This document shows, piece after piece, positions 8,101 to 9,470 of a stretch of DNA of 9,470 nt (position 1 is the first letter of the stretch; every line of letters begins with the position of its first letter). The notes below the pieces were generated by a model. It saw nothing but the letters and a program-made list of their open reading frames with translations, ran no database searches and was not told where the DNA came from. Location of the stretch: NCBI GenBank assembly GCA_964631745.1, contig CAZVWV010000138.1, positions 1 to 9,470 on the forward strand, given 5' to 3'. The position numbers were made by a program, and so were the translations under genes. Source of the stretch: CAZVWV01 sp964631745. Lineage in GTDB: Bacteria; Bdellovibrionota_C; UBA2361; JBGSMV01.

Positions 8101-8211
8101 GAGAACATCCTTCTCCGCATTCTTGAGAATGCCTACCGCGCTCTTCATATCAGATCGGAGATCTTTTATATGAGCACGTACAGCTATATAGAGGGCTCGA
8201 TTTGCGGCCAT
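5182..8211 (-). CDS. Tail tape measure protein
   Basis: Sets tail length during assembly and helps DNA delivery. I start it at ATG 8211 (1009 residues). The frame stays open to 8322, but the extra 37 residues lie over the divergent promoter region and the plus-strand gene and are not tape-measure-like. The ribosome binding site is weak. Residues 1-60 (NRALYIAVRAHIKDLRSDMK) match tape measure N-termini, with a hydrophobic segment near 43-65. Long charged helical, probably coiled-coil stretches lie at about 325-415 and 445-505. A Gly/Ala-rich hydrophobic region at 543-643 could insert in the host membrane. The C-terminal FATGGIVRRPTLGILGEAGP, then EAVIPLSRF (921-949) is the hallmark C-terminal motif of tape measure proteins. 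By the usual 0.15 nm per residue it predicts a tail of roughly 150 nm. No lysozyme or peptidase motif was recognised. It is the first gene of the operon in this window. Confidence 0.93.
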   Translation of the reverse strand: MAANRALYIAVRAHIKDLRSDMKSAVGILKNAEKDVLGVAKNIRTVLGAAFVISGGLGLTKLLGAVKELAAAGDELGDLEAGFQALGGANGVITKASASASGLIANVDLLKAATQGLARQIPNLNENFATMSEYAAKFAQATGKNATETLDALTAALARGKPALLNKLGLTIDQSAAYREMAGSLGITIDSEGKWESQLTKSSKTLAIQNAALTELKKKKEELPPIVIGVADAFEILSHTWTESLASAGKAIDNSTDLKTAVLELKDVLVRTDWEQAGKNFAALVGNILILTEKVVPLINMFVAGMEALSNTLNGKLENPITAKYKKVFEEGQAAIKKRKLDALFAPFNEDLAAANLQRKKDYEARLQQEAKLGQIRKDSAKKSAEQAAKAADVWSKTQNDFAKQSLGRQIKEAIESGDMSGFETLRAQLEKTTYDGILAGISNINKPGGPSQAQAEQLASAKAKFESDAYVSEMTEAEGKRGEERDKQIQEELQKQKKAFEESVSFFSDLFTEAIDTGTIDLGKRLKEIAIEFAANLAAGLTGISLDPRNIGASLAQTVLGGSGGLGGLIKGPMAGAGIASGIGDLVTGIGGFASGFSGAAVGPVASGAEYAGLMSGANAAAFLSNPVTIAAAAALAVGVIGQKQGWFGNHKPQNPDTKARSKVEGFLEDKTGRNFTFGDVGRFNGGKGFEIFKGMDKGNVALFSSLGEGLKDTLGIAEDIGPQIGAILAENLNGNIDKAKGLFAELGISADDMIQSITQAGVKAGKTWLEIEGQLQQVDRLAKPGLDAFGDIQGAYQGLLDSGAKGLDATNKLVAIAIEAQEKKFKTLQQLKDELKKNNNPAEVDKLFAALDQRGIKTLEAMATMSLRTSGAVVADMQAMGVVFKEVADAISGATDALTGFNTALSTTTIPSGTDIPKFATGGIVRRPTLGILGEAGPEAVIPLSRFNSVGRGGMGGGMNLYIDARGSQAGVSQEIHSVIQQYIPSIVNRSVGQMYDIARRGGASML

Positions 8212-8272
8212 TAATTTTACTTGATTAGAGGTCTGGCTTAATGGTAAATGTTGGGCGTTAGGGGGGTTAGTC
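8212..8272. promoter_or_regulatory. Divergent intergenic region between the tail operon and the accessory cluster
   Basis: These 61 bases separate the tape measure start (minus) from the TagO-like start (plus) and must hold any promoters for either unit. On the plus strand, TTGATT (8221-8226) and TAAATG (8245-8250), 18 bases apart, give a poor sigma70-like match. AGGGGGG at 8260-8266 is the likely Shine-Dalgarno of the GTG at 8273, 6 bases upstream. On the minus strand I see no convincing promoter or ribosome binding site before ATG 8211. No inverted repeat that looks like an operator or terminator was recognised. Confidence 0.35.
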
Positions 8273-9061
8273 GTGAAACCAAAAATCACCAGTATGGTGG
8301 TCATTGTCTGCTTAGTCGCCATGGCCGTTTACTCAAACTATGGCGCAATCGACCCCTGTGGCATTCTGAAAGCTTCGATGTATAAGGATCTTGTGGAGGA
8401 ATCGCCCAAGGCTTTTATTCACCTTGGCGGTGCAATGATCGATAAAACCGTGGCGTCGTTATCGCCAGTGGCTTGTGTGAAGGCACTATATCAGGGATAT
8501 ATCAATAAGGAAGCAACATCGAGCGACGTGTTCGCTGACGTCCCTAATTTACAAGATACTAAAATTCCCCCCACCGCCTTTCCCGTTGCAACCACAGCTG
8601 GCCCAACGAAATGGGTCATACGTGAGGAAATATCGCCAGTCGACGACTCAAAGAATATATACATAAGCATCAACTCCGAGGAGAAAGTTTCAAACAGGTT
8701 TGGTAGCGAGCTTGCTACGCTCATGCTCCGCTGCAAGGAGAACGAGACTGATGCGTTCATTTCGATTGATTCTTACATCGGACATAATAGCACGGAAGTG
8801 ACCTATCGTCTTGATAAAGCTCCAGCCGTCGTCTCTAATTGGTATGTTTCCGATACTGGAAAGGCCGTTTTTTCGACTTCCGGCACGAGCTTCATTAAGA
8901 AATTATTTGGTCACGACAAGCTTTTTGTGAGGATAACTCCATACGGGGACATACCAGCGGAGATGGTTTTCCGTTTATCAAACTTAGAAAATCAGATCGA
9001 CCCGCTGGCAAGTGCTTGTCACTGGAAACAAACGAAGGCGACCAGTTCATCGGCAAAGTGA
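8273..9061 (+). CDS. Exported protein with TagO/VasI-like (T6SS-associated) domain
   Basis: This 262-residue protein starts at GTG 8273 after AGGGGGG; ATG 8294 is an in-frame alternative that would trim seven residues. Residues 1-22 form a signal peptide or membrane anchor (two lysines, then MVVIVCLVAMAVY), so the rest is probably periplasmic. Residues 24-78 form a separate small region (IDPCGILKAS ... SPVACVKALYQGY) with one Cys at each end (29, 68). Residues 79-112 are a Thr/Pro/Ala linker. Residues 113-251 match the TagO/VasI family: KWVIREEISPVDDSKNIYIS, LMLRCKENETDAFI, VTYRLDKAPAVVSNWYVS, FVRITPYGDIPAEMVF and the closing LASACHW. Cys154 and Cys249 could form a disulfide. TagO works in the T6SS of some bacteria, but no T6SS gene is here and relatives occur in prophages. 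Its true role is unknown; the neighbouring immunity gene suggests a part in blocking other phages. Confidence 0.8.
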   Translation: MKPKITSMVVIVCLVAMAVYSNYGAIDPCGILKASMYKDLVEESPKAFIHLGGAMIDKTVASLSPVACVKALYQGYINKEATSSDVFADVPNLQDTKIPPTAFPVATTAGPTKWVIREEISPVDDSKNIYISINSEEKVSNRFGSELATLMLRCKENETDAFISIDSYIGHNSTEVTYRLDKAPAVVSNWYVSDTGKAVFSTSGTSFIKKLFGHDKLFVRITPYGDIPAEMVFRLSNLENQIDPLASACHWKQTKATSSSAK

Positions 9062-9070
9062 TCGTTGGTA

Positions 9071-9076
9071 GAGGGG
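9071..9076 (+). promoter_or_regulatory. Ribosome binding site deciding the Imm-like start
   Basis: GAGGGG lies just before ATG 9080 (3 bases from its end, or 5 if GAGG is taken as the core). It favours ATG 9080 over the in-frame TTG 9065, which has no such site. Confidence 0.6.
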
Positions 9077-9079
9077 GAA

Positions 9080-9292
9080 ATGGATAACGGAATTTTTGGC
9101 TTGGCCCTAGTTGGCCTTTTCATCCTCGCCTACTTCTTACCCTCAGTCATCGCCGAAAAGCGCCTACACAAGAACAAGATTCCGATCGCGATAGTAAACC
9201 TCTTCTTTGGCTGGACGATCCTGGGCTGGGTAATTTGCCTGGCATGGTCGACGTCAAGCAACGTTTTTGACAAACATCAAAAGGCTTCGTGA
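9080..9292 (+). CDS. Superinfection immunity family protein (T4 Imm-like)
   Basis: A 70-residue inner-membrane protein with two hydrophobic helices (about 4-22 and 34-56) joined by a short basic loop. The pattern YFLPS (18-22), K-x-x-HKNK (27-33) and NLFFGWTILGWVICLAW (40-56) is the signature of the superinfection immunity family named after T4 Imm, which blocks DNA entry of related phages across the inner membrane. ATG 9080 is chosen for its GAGGGG site; TTG 9065 would add five residues. The gene starts 18 bases after the TagO-like stop and its TGA overlaps the next start by 4 bases, so the three genes probably share one transcript. Family membership is clear from the sequence. Exclusion by this protein is inferred, since most small members of this family have not been tested. 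The polar tail (STSSNVFDKHQKAS) should be in the cytoplasm or periplasm depending on topology. Confidence 0.85.
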   Translation: MDNGIFGLALVGLFILAYFLPSVIAEKRLHKNKIPIAIVNLFFGWTILGWVICLAWSTSSNVFDKHQKAS

Positions 9293-9470
9293 AGTTTGTA
9301 TTACTCATGTGCGCTATCGGCGCGGGCTTTATGGGCTTCACGACCCTAGCACAGGCTCCGACTGCCATTCAGCAAATAGCTGGCATACTGATGTTCATTC
9401 TTGCTTCGGTTCTCTTCTGCACCTGTGTGATAATGGAGTACCTACAATCGATGCAGGAATCTCTTGAGAA
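9289..9470 (+). CDS. Small two-helix membrane protein (runs off right edge)
   Basis: The frame from GTG 9289 stays open to the window end (60 codons), and the GTG overlaps the TGA of the Imm-like gene (GTGA), which argues strongly for coupled translation. No clear Shine-Dalgarno lies upstream (AAGG at 9281-9284 is the nearest). Residues 3-20 (FVLLMCAIGAGFMGFTTL) and 30-49 (IAGILMFILASVLFCTCVIM) are hydrophobic helices joined by a short loop, AQAPTAIQQ, that is polar and likely exposed. A polar tail (EYLQSMQESLE) begins after residue 49. The first segment could be a signal peptide ending near LAQA instead of a stable helix. I do not recognise the family with confidence, although small proteins with an APTAIQQI-like loop occur near phage membrane genes. 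Association with the Imm-like protein in one membrane complex is inferred from the overlap. Confidence 0.65.
   Translation, partial: MKFVLLMCAIGAGFMGFTTLAQAPTAIQQIAGILMFILASVLFCTCVIMEYLQSMQESLE

Noticed and set aside
8212..8322. 37-residue upstream extension of the tape measure protein
   Set aside because: The residues do not resemble tape measure N-termini, whereas MAANRALYIAVRAHIKDL from ATG 8211 does; the extension would overlap the start of the plus-strand exported protein.
8491..8760. 89-residue minus-strand open frame inside the TagO-like gene
   Set aside because: The plus-strand frame has a clear family match and signal peptide; the minus-strand product has no recognisable pattern.
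9267..9467. 66-residue plus-strand open frame near the right edge
   Set aside because: Cys/His-rich with no family pattern, and it overlaps the GTG 9289 frame, which has two hydrophobic helices and stop/start coupling.

Overview
The window carries part of the tail module of a tailed bacteriophage or prophage with a long non-contractile (siphovirus-like) tail, plus a small accessory gene cluster on the opposite strand. A Gram-negative host is likely: the tip protein is of the lambda J type, and the largest accessory gene encodes an exported, apparently periplasmic protein related to the T6SS-associated TagO/VasI family. I cannot name the host species, or tell a free phage from a prophage, because no integrase, att site or clearly bacterial gene is in view.

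Minus strand, read right to left (8211 to 1): tape measure protein (8211-5182), Dit-like distal tail protein (5185-4577), baseplate-hub/minor tail protein (4580-3984), J-like tip attachment protein with three fibronectin-III-like domains (3987-811), a 150-residue putative virion protein (801-349), and the start of a tail fibre gene that runs off the left edge (349-1). Four of the five junctions are stop/start overlaps (ATGA, ATGA, GTGA, TAATG) and the fifth is a 9-base gap, so this is one co-transcribed, translationally coupled operon in virion assembly order. Reading start sites from the sequence moves two starts: the tape measure protein to ATG 8211 and the J-like protein to GTG 3987.

Plus strand (8273 to 9470): a secreted protein with a TagO/VasI-like C-terminal domain (8273-9061), a 70-residue two-helix membrane protein of the superinfection immunity (T4 Imm-like) family (9080-9292), and a second small two-helix membrane protein that overlaps it by 4 bases and runs off the right edge (9289-9470). 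This tight cluster lies where the tail assembly chaperone and major tail protein genes would normally be found. It therefore looks like a lysogenic-conversion or 'moron' cassette at a module boundary. Its combination of one exported protein and two inner-membrane proteins makes it the best candidate here for a poorly described phage-exclusion system.

The two units are separated by 61 bases (8212-8272), which must hold any divergent promoters. I saw no tRNA, rRNA, CRISPR array, insertion sequence or clear terminator.
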